This document shows, piece after piece, positions 10,880-24,086 of a stretch of 64,000 nucleotides of DNA (within the stretch, counting starts at the first letter, position 1; each line of letters begins with the position of its first letter). The position numbers were made by a program, and so were the translations under genes. Source of the stretch: Corallium rubrum (lineage: Eukaryota; Cnidaria; Anthozoa; Scleralcyonacea; Coralliidae); the NCBI GenBank assembly GCA_964035015.1, contig OZ035997.1, positions 28,811,067 to 28,875,066 of the forward strand. Direction: 5' to 3'. The notes under the pieces are model-generated. The model searched no databases. It was not told the origin of the DNA and worked only from the letters and a program-made list of their open reading frames with translations.

Positions 10880-13705
10880 GATTATTATTATTATTAAATC
10901 TTTAATTTATACTGATAAAAACCGGTCAATGGTATTAATCGGTGACCAGTGATACAAAGGTATATGTACAAATATCAAAACAGTATCTAAAATATAATAG
11001 TCAGAAACACATTTATAATAATCTAAAATCTATATGTTACAAAGATGTGTAGCGCCGTCCATATCCATCAAGTATCTAAAAAGTTTATACTTAAACTGCG
11101 CAAGTGTCTTTTTTCCTCGTATTTCTCTTGGTAGTGTGTTCCAGTCTCTGGCAGCCGAGAATTTGAACGAGGTCTGGCCGCATTTAGTTTTAACTGGTGG
11201 TAGATCTAATAATGTTGAGTTCGGCAGTGTCTTTGACGTCAATCATAAATGCAAATCTTAAAGTGTGTAATTCACTTATTCATAATGGTGAAAGTTGTAC
11301 TGACTATATAGTATCAGAAGCAAAAGATCCGAAAATCTGCGGGAAAAGTATACAGTCGAAGCTTCATCTAGTACTTATTCGGCAATAAATTTAGCAAATA
11401 GGTAAAGTTCGAAACATGTTTCTTCAAAGAACTTGATGTTTTGTTTATTGACAGCCATGCATTTGGATTCAAGTGCAAATTGCAAACATTTTTTCGAGTT
11501 TTTTCACGTTTGAACGTAGCGTTTAAATTGGGTTTTTATATCTTGGTAACACCTGACTTCAAAACGGTCAAACACTGAATCTAGATATGACTACTACAAT
11601 TAAACGGTAATAAGCGCCACGCTATATACGGGTAGCCCTGACGGGTAGCGTGTGCTGCTAGCGCGCTGCCTCTCACCACCGCGTGCTGTCCAAGGTTAAG
11701 GCTGGTTAGACGGGGTTAGTACTTCGATGGGTGACCGCCTGGGAATGATCCGTTGTCCAACTTACGATTCATGTGAGAAGAGTTGTAGCTGATCTCTCCT
11801 GCATGTGCTTCGAGGGTTTTTCGCCGGGTTATCCGGTTTTCCTCCCTCCGTAAGATCTTAGTTGTGATCCGTGATCTTACATGTGTCGTATGGCGGCTGC
11901 CAGAGGCGCCTTTGATATGCCTCAGACACGGTCACGTTGATCTATCTGCGTCCTTCGCAATTCAGCCACTGCATGGATGAAAATGTTACGTTTCAAACGT
12001 AAAACTCGCGGTTTGCGCCTGACAAACATAGACAAACCATATGTTTTTGTGCATTATATCGTATTAATGTAAAATATGACATGTCACATTTAACTACAAT
12101 TTAAAACAAACAAAGAACCTACCTTGTTTAGCAACGAAAATCCGAAACGACATACTGCTTCTTCAAAATTTTCAATGTCGTCAAATCTGCTTACCACCTC
12201 TGCTACTTTCATTATTCCCCTATAAATATCAAATTACTATATGTTATTATAAAAATGTAGAAGCACAAGTATATGTCGTATACCATAACCGTTTTGAGGA
12301 AGATGTCCAGATGATGAGGGTGTAAGCTCTATGTAATACAATATGAGCGGCCGAACTGTATGGGATTTACAATGGCTCGCCGAAATATATCTTACTTAAA
12401 CTACGATGAGTTTATATCATGATACTTTGTTTAGCAGTCGTAGAAAAGGCAAAAAAAAATTATTTAAACAAGGAGAAAGCTCAATTTGAGCCAATGGGTC
12501 CTAATTAGTATGTTGTGTATCTGAACAGCATTGATGTTTTATCAATCAATGCTGTATCCGATTTACAACACCTGTTTAAACATTCATTTCTTTTGAATCT
12601 TCTTCAAAGATTATTAATGAGTATTTTAAGAAGAGTTGCAATAAGTCAGGTATAGCGGGTATATAGGTATTACAGTATATAACCATCAAGTCATTTCATC
12701 CGCCCAGATAAGTAGTTAATTTCATCACAACATATTTCAATCCAAACCAAAAATGCTAATTAATTTTTTAATTTATTTTTCCCACCAATTTCGCGACAAG
12801 TTACGTTTTTCTTACAGACATTCCGTTTCTCAGTTTCCCGAAATTGGGGAGGAAGCAAGTAAGACACCAGTAAGTCCACACACCACGTATGCTTTTAATA
12901 ATATTGTAACTATTAATAATAATAATAAATAATACTAACTATACTTTTTATACGGTACAGATTAAATCACGCGCTACATGTGGTTGGTTGCTGACGTAGC
13001 AAGGTTTCTTATACTATAAATGTCCCAAATTATCAAAATTGGAAAACAAACAAAAAATTCCTGAAAAAACTCTTTAAAAACTCTTGTCTTAAAACAATGA
13101 ATATAACTAAAATGAATGCAGGCAACTCAGTCGCTTTTGGTCAGAGGACATACAGAATACAGATTTTAATTACTTCTTCCCACAAGGGGCTTTTCAAGAG
13201 CAACTTACATTACTAAATTTCAAGTGGCCGAGTCGAAGGCATATTAAAGGCGCTCGAAGCAGCCGCCCTACGACACATTTATGACACACATGTCAGACCA
13301 CGAATCAAAGACCTAGGTGTTGATTTTATGGAGGGAGGAAAACCGGAGAACCCGGCGAAAAACCCTCGAAGAACAGGAGAGACCAACTAAACTCTACTCA
13401 CACGAGTGCTCCAAGCTCGAGAACGGGGTTATTCCCAGACGGTCACCCATCCAAGTACTAACCCCGTCGAACCGGGCTTAATTTTTGGTGAGAGGCAGCG
13501 CCCTAACAGCACACGCCACCCGGACATGTGGGCATGTGTGTGACACAAGGAGTAAAAGATGGGAGCGGGTCCCTTTTCGCGAACGCTAAACTAAAATACA
13601 AGAATTCATGAAAATATATAACTAAGTTAATTTAACTATGACAGGGGCATGACCTGCACAACGAGTAAGTACAAGCTAAGTCAGGATCAAACATACTTAC
13701 AAGAA

Positions 13706-13769
<64 letters not shown>

Positions 13770-16700
13770 TATCATCATCAACTATCATCATCATCATCTA
13801 TCATCATCATCATCTATCATCATCATCATCTATCATCATCATCATCATCATCATCTATCATCATCATCATCTATCATCATCATCATCATCTATCATCATC
13901 ATCTATCATCATCATCATCATCTATCATCATCATCATCATCATCCTCATCATCATCATCATCATCATAGATTTTCATTAGAAATAGCTTAAAACTAGAAA
14001 TTCTAATAAAAATACTATCGGGAGCCATCGTAAGAACAAAATTCCAGAGTTTAACAATACGATTAAAATAAGAATGTTGAAAAGTTTTAGTTTTGCAACA
14101 AGGAGTTTGTAAAAGAGATCCTGTCCCTTGTCTTGTTCGACTAGAGACTGTAGGTGTGAAATGATCCACATCAAGATGGGTAAGATCATATTTATATTTA
14201 AAATAGAAAATTAAGTCTTTAATTTCCCTGTGGTAGACGAGTGGCAGGAGGTTAAGACGCTTCAGACGATCCGAGTAAGTATACTCTCCCCGTTTATATC
14301 GTGAAATCCATAGCGTAGCATGTCTCTGTAATCCCTCGATCTTTTTCATCAGATTGACGTTATTAGTGACCATACCTGCATGTGTATCATAATTCAGATG
14401 CGATTTTACAAGGGATAAATACAAGGCCTTTCTTACCCGTACATCTGTCATACTGTAACACGTCCGTTTCAAGAGACCTAACATTTTGTTAGCCTTTGCG
14501 ACAACCTTCATAACACGAGAGTCCCATGTCAAATTATAGCTTATGCTGATATCTAAGTCAGTTTCCGTGTTGCAACGTGCAAGTTCGGTGCCAGAGAGAT
14601 TATAAGGGTATATACAAGGCAATTTTCCCCCTGATACTGCCAAAATTTTACACTTCGAAGAATTGAACTTCATATGACTTTCATTATTCCACCTATCAAA
14701 ACTATGTAGATCGCACTGTAAATCCATGGAGGTCAGTCAGGGAAAGTATGGGCCCATACACTTTAGAATCATCAGCACAAAGGGCTATATGTTTAAGCTA
14801 GGTGACAGCGTATCCAGCAATGTATTTACAAAGATGGAGAATAAAAGTGGTCCTAAAATACTTCCCCGCATGAGGAACACCCGAGGTGACTGAAGACCAT
14901 TCAGAGGCGACGTTATCAATTACCACTCGCTGAAGCCGATCGCTTAGATAGCTTTTAAACCAAACAAGCAGAGGACCCCTCAGAAATTCTATATGATAAA
15001 CTAAACATACTGTATCAACCTCAACTGTTCAGTTTCTACGTAATAGTAAGAGGTCTTCGTCTTCGTCCGATTTCAAAACACCGAGAACAGATAAAAAACA
15101 AAGCAACAAAAAAGCTTGAAGCATGACTGCGTTTCTAGGAGAATGGATACTCCGGTATGACATCAAGACGCCGGTGAAACACACCAATCACTTGGTTGGT
15201 TGTCACTGGTATGGCATCACAAGGTACTAGTAGCAGTCTTTATTTTGACGTGGTCGTCGTTCACACGGGTTCGGCAAAAGGAGCAAAAGCTCAAACTTAG
15301 ACAGTTCACAAAAGTTGAACCGAGTAACTGGTTTCAATTATTTCTTCGGTTTTACTAGGCAGCGGTCACTAACGGTTTTACAAATACAATAACAAGTGTG
15401 GAAAGAATCTCTGGCGCCGTGTCTGGTCACACCCATCCCATGGTAGGGTATTTAACCAGTAACCACCAAAAAGTGGCAGAAAATTTTTTGTTTTCTGTCT
15501 GTGGTTCCAGAAAGAAATTAAGTTTTTCCACCTCTGACTTTTAGATTGAACTTTTCCGACTTTAATGGAAAATAGAATAACCGTACCTGGAAACGTATAG
15601 TTGCCCTTTAAAGTCGGAAAAACAACTTAGGGCCTGTTTATATGATCCCGGTGTACCGGGACGTCCCGGTGTACCGGGATCTCGGCTTGTAGATAATTTA
15701 CTGTTATTTTCGCGGTTGCGTTTATATGGAGACCGGGACGTCCCGGTGTACCGGGATCCCGGTTGAAGCAACCGAGATCTCGGTACACCGGGACAGATTT
15801 TTTCCCATATAAACGCGACATCCCGGTACACCGGCATGAAGTTTACTGAACTACAATGCTTGTAACTCTGAATATTACGGTCAGAATTTCGTCCAAACGG
15901 TCAGGTCTAAAGACAAAACACTGAATAAAAGCGAAATAACTTCTAACATAGTAGAATTAGGGTGAGTTTTTGCTTTTTTGTCCATTTCCCTAAATTCCCG
16001 CGCTTTTTTTACCTGGGATGAAATTCATCTCGGTCAACTGGGACGAGCACTTTGTTTACTCCATATAAACCCGAGGTGAAATTCATCCCGTGTAACCAGG
16101 ACATCCTGGTACACCGGGATCATATAAACAGGCCTTAGTAATTAAAATTTCATCAAATTATTAATTTTTGTAAAATCTCCTTCCTTGAAAGGTAATAAAA
16201 AAGCGAAGAAAAAAAGGAATTTTTTGAAAAATTCAAGGGGTTTTAAAGTCGAAAAAACAAGTTATTTTATTAAAATTTCACCCAATTATTAAATTATCTA
16301 GTTTTATTAGTTTCATTCTTGTAAATTCTATTAATTTTATTTTTGCAAATATTTCAATATATTTTTGCATCAAGAACCCCTCATCAATTCAACTACTCAT
16401 TCGACAATTACTCAAACTTTATGTACCAACATCGCTGGTTGAATCTATAATTGACCATACCGACATTTAACCACAATCTTTGCGCATGGTAAAATTAATA
16501 TTGTTTCGGTACAATTATCGGAAGATTTTATGACGTTATTGCCTATAGCAACTGGTGGTCAAACAGGGCGAAATGCCCCAATTGAACATGACTACCATGA
16601 TGTAAGTGTTGGTTTTGCGGAGGGAGGAAAACTGGAGAACCCGGCGAAAAACCCTCGAAGCACAGGAGAGATCAACTACAACTCTACTCACATTAGTTTC

Positions 16701-18000
16701 AAGCTCGACAACGGAGCCATTCCCAAGCGGTCACCCATCCAAGTACTAACCCCGTCTAACCGGGCTTAACTTTTGGTGAGAGGCAACGAGCTAACAACAG
16801 CACACGCCACCCGTGCTCCCCTCAATTCAACTACTCATTAGACAATTACTCAAACTATATGTACCAACATCGCTGGTTGACCGTACCGAAATAGATGGCG
16901 ACTTGTACATTTAACCACAATTCTTTGCGCATAGTAAAATTTATGTTGTTTCAGTACAATCATCGGAAGATAGGACTTTAAAAAGATGAACTTTTGTAGG
17001 AATGAAGTTCTTGCTTACTTAATCCATGTTAACATGATAAACAATGTTTAGTTGTTACTTGAGCTGATTTGAGGTAGCAAAGCATTGTGGTTAAATCAGG
17101 GCGCTCTAAAACACGCCCTGTTTTTTAGAGCGCTCTGATTAAATGTACCGTCTTTTTCGGTACGGTCAATTATACCTACCCATTTTTTAAAATACGTTGG
17201 GCCTCTTTCAAGAAATCATTCAAATTTGTACCCATCAAAGATAAGCAAAAAATAACAACATGGACACTGTTGTCTGGAAGAGGAACCTAAACAACACAAA
17301 TAAGGAATCTATTGACAAATTCACTTTTGTATACATGACATTGTATATATACATGTACAGTAAAAACCAGCTAACAAGAACCTACATTTTCCAAATCAGC
17401 CTGGGATAGGTTCTTGTATTCTTATATATTCTTATTTGTTATATAGCTAGAGTTTCACTGGATACAACGATGACTGTCATTGGTTGGTTTGTGGTCACAT
17501 GACCTTAGCTAAATTTCAATGTCTACCGAGCGGGCAATAATTGAGAACTTATTGCCTGCTCGGTCAATAAGTTTTCAATTGTTGACCGCTAGAACTTTGA
17601 ACTCTTCACGGTTTCCTATAAACAAAAGCTCGTTTGTTAAGAAAAAAGAATATTTATAGGTCTTCAAAGCATGTGTGAAGATTAACTGGAGAAATGTATT
17701 GCTGTTCTTTTGTTCTGAGACTCATATTTATTTGTTTGATGTGAAATTACAGAGCCAGGCGAAATGTTTTGGTAAGTCTTTCAGTTTGTCTTTTCATTTG
17801 TCTACTTTCCCTTGATAAACGTCGAAATTATTCAGCGAAACTCAAGCTATATAACAAAACACTTAATGTCTGATCCCTCGGGAAACAGTTAGTTTTGTTT
17901 TCCCTCGAGTCTCGATGTTTCCCTCGACTTCGTCTCGGGAAATATCAAGACTCTCGGGAAAACAAAACTAACTGTTTCCCTCGTGAGCAGACATTAAGTG

Positions 18001-18075
<75 letters not shown>

Positions 18076-18333
18076 CCCGAAAGGCCGAAACGGTACCGTC
18101 TGTAGTTAGATATCGCTCTATGGCCTTTAGGTCATATTGAGCGCTCTACAGGATGATCCATTGCTGCTTACGCATTGTGCGCACGCTCACTGCTTGCAGT
18201 TTGAGCGCTCTGGCATGGTTTTGATGTCCCACAATTTGTGAGGCACCAAAGGTGACTGTAAATAGCAGTTACCTTCATCCTGCTCATCAGCACTACACTG
18301 ATGAGGCCCAAAAGGCCGAAGCGGTCCCGTCTG

Positions 18334-18388
<55 letters not shown>

Positions 18389-21300
18389 CTAATTTCAGCC
18401 TGAGGTTCTTATAGTGCGAGGTTCTTGTTAGTGGGTTTTTATTGTATATGGGTAATTGGTTTCCTTCTCTATGCATACAATACTTATACCGTAGATAAAA
18501 TTAGGAAGCTCAAAAACGGAAGTACATGGCTGTACAGTATATACTGTAGTCTGCACTATTTCAGTTTCCTAGTCAGAGCAGACTGGTTTAATTAATCAAT
18601 GCATTAACGCCTCAACCTTTTTCCACCTTAAGCTGGTTTTCCACTAGGTGACTTTTTTCGCGCGAAGCGACTTTTTCTTTTGTCTCATGAGCTCTGAGCT
18701 GGAACTAATCAGAAATCTATTGAATTCGAATAAAAGAAAGTCGCTTCGCGCGAAAAAAATCGCCTAGTGGAAAACCGGCTTTGGAGGACTCCAAGCCTTA
18801 GTGACAAGTAAATCATCTGGCATCAGCCAGAGTAAAATACTAAATATAAGTTCAGCATTCAGAAGATCAACTATGATAGGTTTTAAGCCTTTCAACCCTG
18901 AGCAGCCCCCCAGTAATGAGTAAAATTGTCTGGTGTTAGTTCAAAGCAAAATATTGTACTACCACCCACCTACCCGCTCAAATTTTTGACACGAATCCGG
19001 TCGAATTTTCGTCCACCTACGAAAGCGGACGAATTGCGATTTGTGCCAGATAAATATACGTCCAGTACCGTGTAAACGGCAAAGAGCCGCTTTTTCATTG
19101 TGCTTCGTCGGGGAAACTAGATCGTTGGAAGAAGATTTCAAGTTGTTTCTATATTGTTATCAATGCTTCTGTGAACAACTAGTCAACTATTTTGGCTGCC
19201 GAGATCTTGAACGCGGCCTTCCCGACATAATTACCTTTCCAAATGACCAAACCAAATTTTATAAACACCAAAATGTTGTTACAAAATGGTGGTGGCTCGT
19301 ATCGGTGTTTCCTTATACAATACAATAGTAATACAAAATAAAATATACTTTATTGAACTCTCCCCAGGTGGGCTTTTCAGAGTCAATTACATTTACTAAA
19401 TTTATATAAATATTTGTTACATAATGAGGTATTATGAATTATAAATAATTAGAATCATTAAAAAATTGAAAACAAAAAGTCGGTGGCAAAATTAAGAACA
19501 TCTTTCTAAAATATGTCTTCGAAGTTTACTTTTAAAAATATGTATTGACGCGCTAGATTTAATGTTCACTGGGAGAGCGTTCCAGAGTGAAACGGTGCGA
19601 TAATAAAACGTGCATATCACAAAACCAATACCCACTATTTACTAACCATTTACCTTCATTAACCCGAAAAGTTTACCCAATAACCACAACAGTTCTCCTC
19701 GAACTTACATCTAATACGGAAATGTTAAGTGAACGAATATTTTAGCGGACCGTGTAAACGTAACCATCCGGACGAATTTTCATCGAGATAAAATTTCTTG
19801 AATTTTAGGGCTTGAATTTTAATTTTTCAGCAGTATCCAAGTGGGGGTGGGGGTGTGTGTCCAAGTTGGATACTAGGTTTCTGGATTTGGTATCCCTCAT
19901 TGAAATCTAGTATCCCACTTTTGAATACTAAACATCTCAACTTGCAATATCTAAACTAACTTTACAGTTTGTGACAGTACCTGAAGTTACGTTACGTTTT
20001 AAGACGTTGCGCTACATCGTAAGACGTTACGTTACATTATAAGACGTCACGCTACATTGTAATACATTATGCTACATTGTAAGACATTACACTACATATT
20101 ACTACATTACGTTACATTGTAAAAAGTTACATTATATTCAAAAACGCATTAATACTTCATGGCAACACAAAGGAAATCAGTACCATGTCCGTGCCTGTTT
20201 ATATGGAGCCGAGACCCCGGCAAAACAGCCGAGACCCCGGCAAAACAGCCGAGATCACGACAAAATAGCCGAGACCCCGGCAAAACAGCCGAGACCCCGG
20301 CAAAACAGCCGAGATCTCGGCTACCCAAGTTGAATTCGTCACAACAGCGCACGCAACCAATTATGAAGACAATCGGAAACTACGCATGGAATGTGAAACC
20401 ATTATAATGCGTGGGTGGCTTTGCTGAGTAACTCGTCTCATAAAAACACTGATCTTTTTTCAACTCGGCTTGCTGGGTAACTCGCCTAGCCGGGTAACTC
20501 GGCTCTATATAAACAGGCCTTTAATTTACATAAACTTTAGCTTTGATTTTCTCGACTTAGACAACATTATTTTTCACTTACTACGCCAATTAATGAACTT
20601 ACCAAAAAGGTCGTTTTTAAGCTATTTACAACATTCCGCAGTACGTGTTTTATCAGATCTAAAACACTCGGCTATCGCCTCGTGTTTTAATCTGATAAAA
20701 CACTGCTGCTCATGTTTTAAATATTACTTAAAAGACGTTACGTTACATTGTAAGACGTTACGCTACATTGTAAGACGTTACGCTAATTGTGAAATGTTAT
20801 TTCAGATCCTGTGCCTGTGCGCTATGGTACAGGTATCCTGTTGGGATACTGAAATTAAGACTTCTAGTATCCAAAACTAAAATGTAGTTTCCCGTGGATA
20901 TCGGGATACCAAAAATTTCAAGCCCTGTAATACGATGTATATTACATAATATTTTTAAACGATCTGAAAATTGTTCAAAGTGTATAATGACCCACCTGCA
21001 CACAGGCTACCACAAGTTCTACTGGAGATTGTGACTGTGATACTAACTGTGGTACTACTGTACAATATATAGAAATTCAGTATTTAGAAGGTTACAGATG
21101 ATCTCAGTGCAATCTGCACAGTTGCAGAAAGTGGGCTTATATTGAATAATTATGTTTCTTAATGTTTCACAAAGGCTAATTTTTCAGTCTGTGCTTCTTG
21201 TCACATCTTAGCCCCATTTGCTGATGTTCTTAGGTCATATGCTAACTTCCTCCTTACTCCCCTGGGGAGGAAGTTAGTGTACAACCCTCAGAACGTCTGC

Positions 21301-24043
21301 AAAGGAAGCTACAGTAGTCACATCTTGGCTGTTCTATAGTAAGTGTACAAAATAACTGTTCCACTCACAAAAAAAAGTAGATTACTTGACTGACTAATGC
21401 CAGTCTGAATTGTATTTTTATTAATTAAAGCTCTGGATAGGGGTGAGTGAAGTACAGTAAGCAGACACACCATACCTTTGCCATATCACAAACTGTGACA
21501 AACTTATTTGCTGCAACCAGATCAAATGAAAAGACTTTATTTGGCACACTTTGTGAGATTTTGGCTTCACCACATCCCATGTCAACAATAACAAGTTTTG
21601 ATGATCTACATGTAAAGTTAAAATAGTTATAATTATATAGAGGATATTACATGGTGGTGCGAAGATATGGATTTTATCTTCGAGTGGTGAAAACAATATT
21701 TTACGAATGAGCGTAGTGAATGAGTAAAATATAATTTTTACCACGAGAAGATAAAATTCATATCTTCAAGCCAGCGTGTAATTTTCTTTTTATTATATAG
21801 AGTCAATGCAAAAAGAGGTAAAATTCTTAATGATTTCATCGATATCTTCACTAGTGATGATATGGAAAATACGACACTGCATATTTTCTAATAAAACACT
21901 CACATCTACAGTACTGTGCAGAAATAACCTAACACTGCGTCTGCGGGCGCTCTGCGTGCGGTTGTGCGGCTGCCGCAAGGTCGCTGTGCGTCTGAGGCTG
22001 CGCCCGCTTGGGAGATTGACTGCGTGCGGTTTCACGTCCGCTTTGCGGCTGCGGTTCTGCAGATGCAGGAACCACAGTTGATGGTCGTCAAACGTCGGAA
22101 CACCCGAGTGTTACAGAATTCAGTCTATCTAAACTATTAAACTGTGTGGAGCAACAGATACAGGTACAAAAACCTCCAAAGAAGAAGTCGCTGAGTCGAA
22201 AGTTTAGTCTATCTGAGCGACTGGTATAAAGGCTGCCAACGAAAGAGTCGCTGAGATATAGAATCTCGTGATCTAATCTAAATCACCAACGAACGAGTCG
22301 CGGAGATTCTGAATTCAGTACTGACATCTAACGACAGCTACATAATTATAAAGATTGCCCGAACGAGTTGATGAGATATATAACTTAGTCTATCTAAGCG
22401 CGACAGCGATTGGCAAGAGATTTTCCGTAAAGGCAAACTTGGAGTCAAACATTCAAACTTCGAAACTTTGAAATCAATATCCGAACTTCCGAACCGCGCT
22501 GCATGGAAAATTGATTTTACGTCAAAAGTTCGTCGTCCGAAAAAGTTAAATCAGTCGAAGTAACTACTTGATCAAAATGTATGTATTAAAAACTTACAAT
22601 CGAAATATAGTAAGGTTAGATATACTGCCGAAACAGAGAACGTAACATGCTTTTAAAGTAATTTTATAAGAAGAGTCAGCGCGTTTTAAAACAACATGAT
22701 TCTACGGCCTGCAGATTGCATGATTGAAAGTTTCATTCCGAAGCGGAGTTTCCGAAAAACAGTTTTGTAAATTAAAGTTTTACTATAAGAACACTCTTAA
22801 AATTTGCCGAACGTTTGTTTGAAGATTTCAGTGGTTACGGTGAAACTATTAATTTCTAACAATTTATGCAATTTCGACGAGCGTCTGTGACGCAGGCTAA
22901 TTCTCAAGGCGCTCATTTGTATAAAGACTTCGCAGCGGTTTAGGACCCCACCTTGCATTTTGTGTTTAAAAAAATACTTTTTCGACGTAACTGTTGTCGG
23001 GACCAAATTCCTAAACTCTGTTTGTTGAGTCGCTACAAACTCAATTCGAGAAATTAATCTAGAGATGTATAAATAACTTTTCTTTGCCAAGTTTACTATT
23101 CTGTGTATCTTTACATATAAACTCTGAAACTCGATGATTAGCCCTTCCCCGTTTCCGACATATTTGCTTTGAAACTATTGTTTTATCGAATCCGTATTAT
23201 TTTATAAATTTTAAATATGAACTACACGTGATTTTTACAGTCAAACCGGATGTTCTCTTGCCCGCAATATGCAATATTCACGAATAACATTGCAATTTTT
23301 ATTGGCTATTTGCCCGAGTCAATTAACAATCATCATTCACAACCTGACAGTAATATTTTGTGTTCACGCCGGAATCCATAAAGACGTTTTATTCTCAAAC
23401 CGCCTTGAAAAATAAATATTCCAAGTTTAATTCGACTGATCAATTTGTCGTTCTTGTTCATTTCATCATTGATGAATCTTCTTCCATCGGCACCTAAAAG
23501 AGGTCTTCTCCTACTGCGTTGAGCGTCGGCAAGTCTTCCAGTTCTCCGATATCGAGAGAGAAACAAACGTATTGCCGACCTCGAAGTTTTTACTCCTTCT
23601 TCTAAAATTCTATTTGTATATTGACAATAGAAAAGTCGGATGACTTGAGCGTAACAATTCGTTGCAAATTATGAAAGTTTTCCCATATCAATTGATTGCA
23701 ACACACTCTACGTTTGAACGTGGCCTTGATCTCAGAATTTCAGATGACGCTTATATTAAAGTTCGAGAAACGTATGCTGACGATCGGCGCCGATCGTGTT
23801 ACGACGCCTGCATCTTCCTTGCCGCAGTATTTGGCTGACTGCAAGGACGCTCGCAGCCGAACCACCAAATGCCCGCAGCCGCAACCGCCAAGCGTACGTA
23901 ACCGCAGCCGCGAATCGCCCATATGCGATCCGCAAACATGATCGCAAATCGGGCGCGGATTTTGTTAGGTTATTTCTGCACAGTACTGTATATAATAAAA
24001 TTGCCTAATATTTCTTTATCAAGAGGAAAGATTATACTGTGTG

Positions 24044-24086
<43 letters not shown>

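Noticed and set aside
18168-18476. 102-residue minus-strand frame
   Set aside because: It runs through a TA microsatellite and the hammerhead unit; no protein signature.
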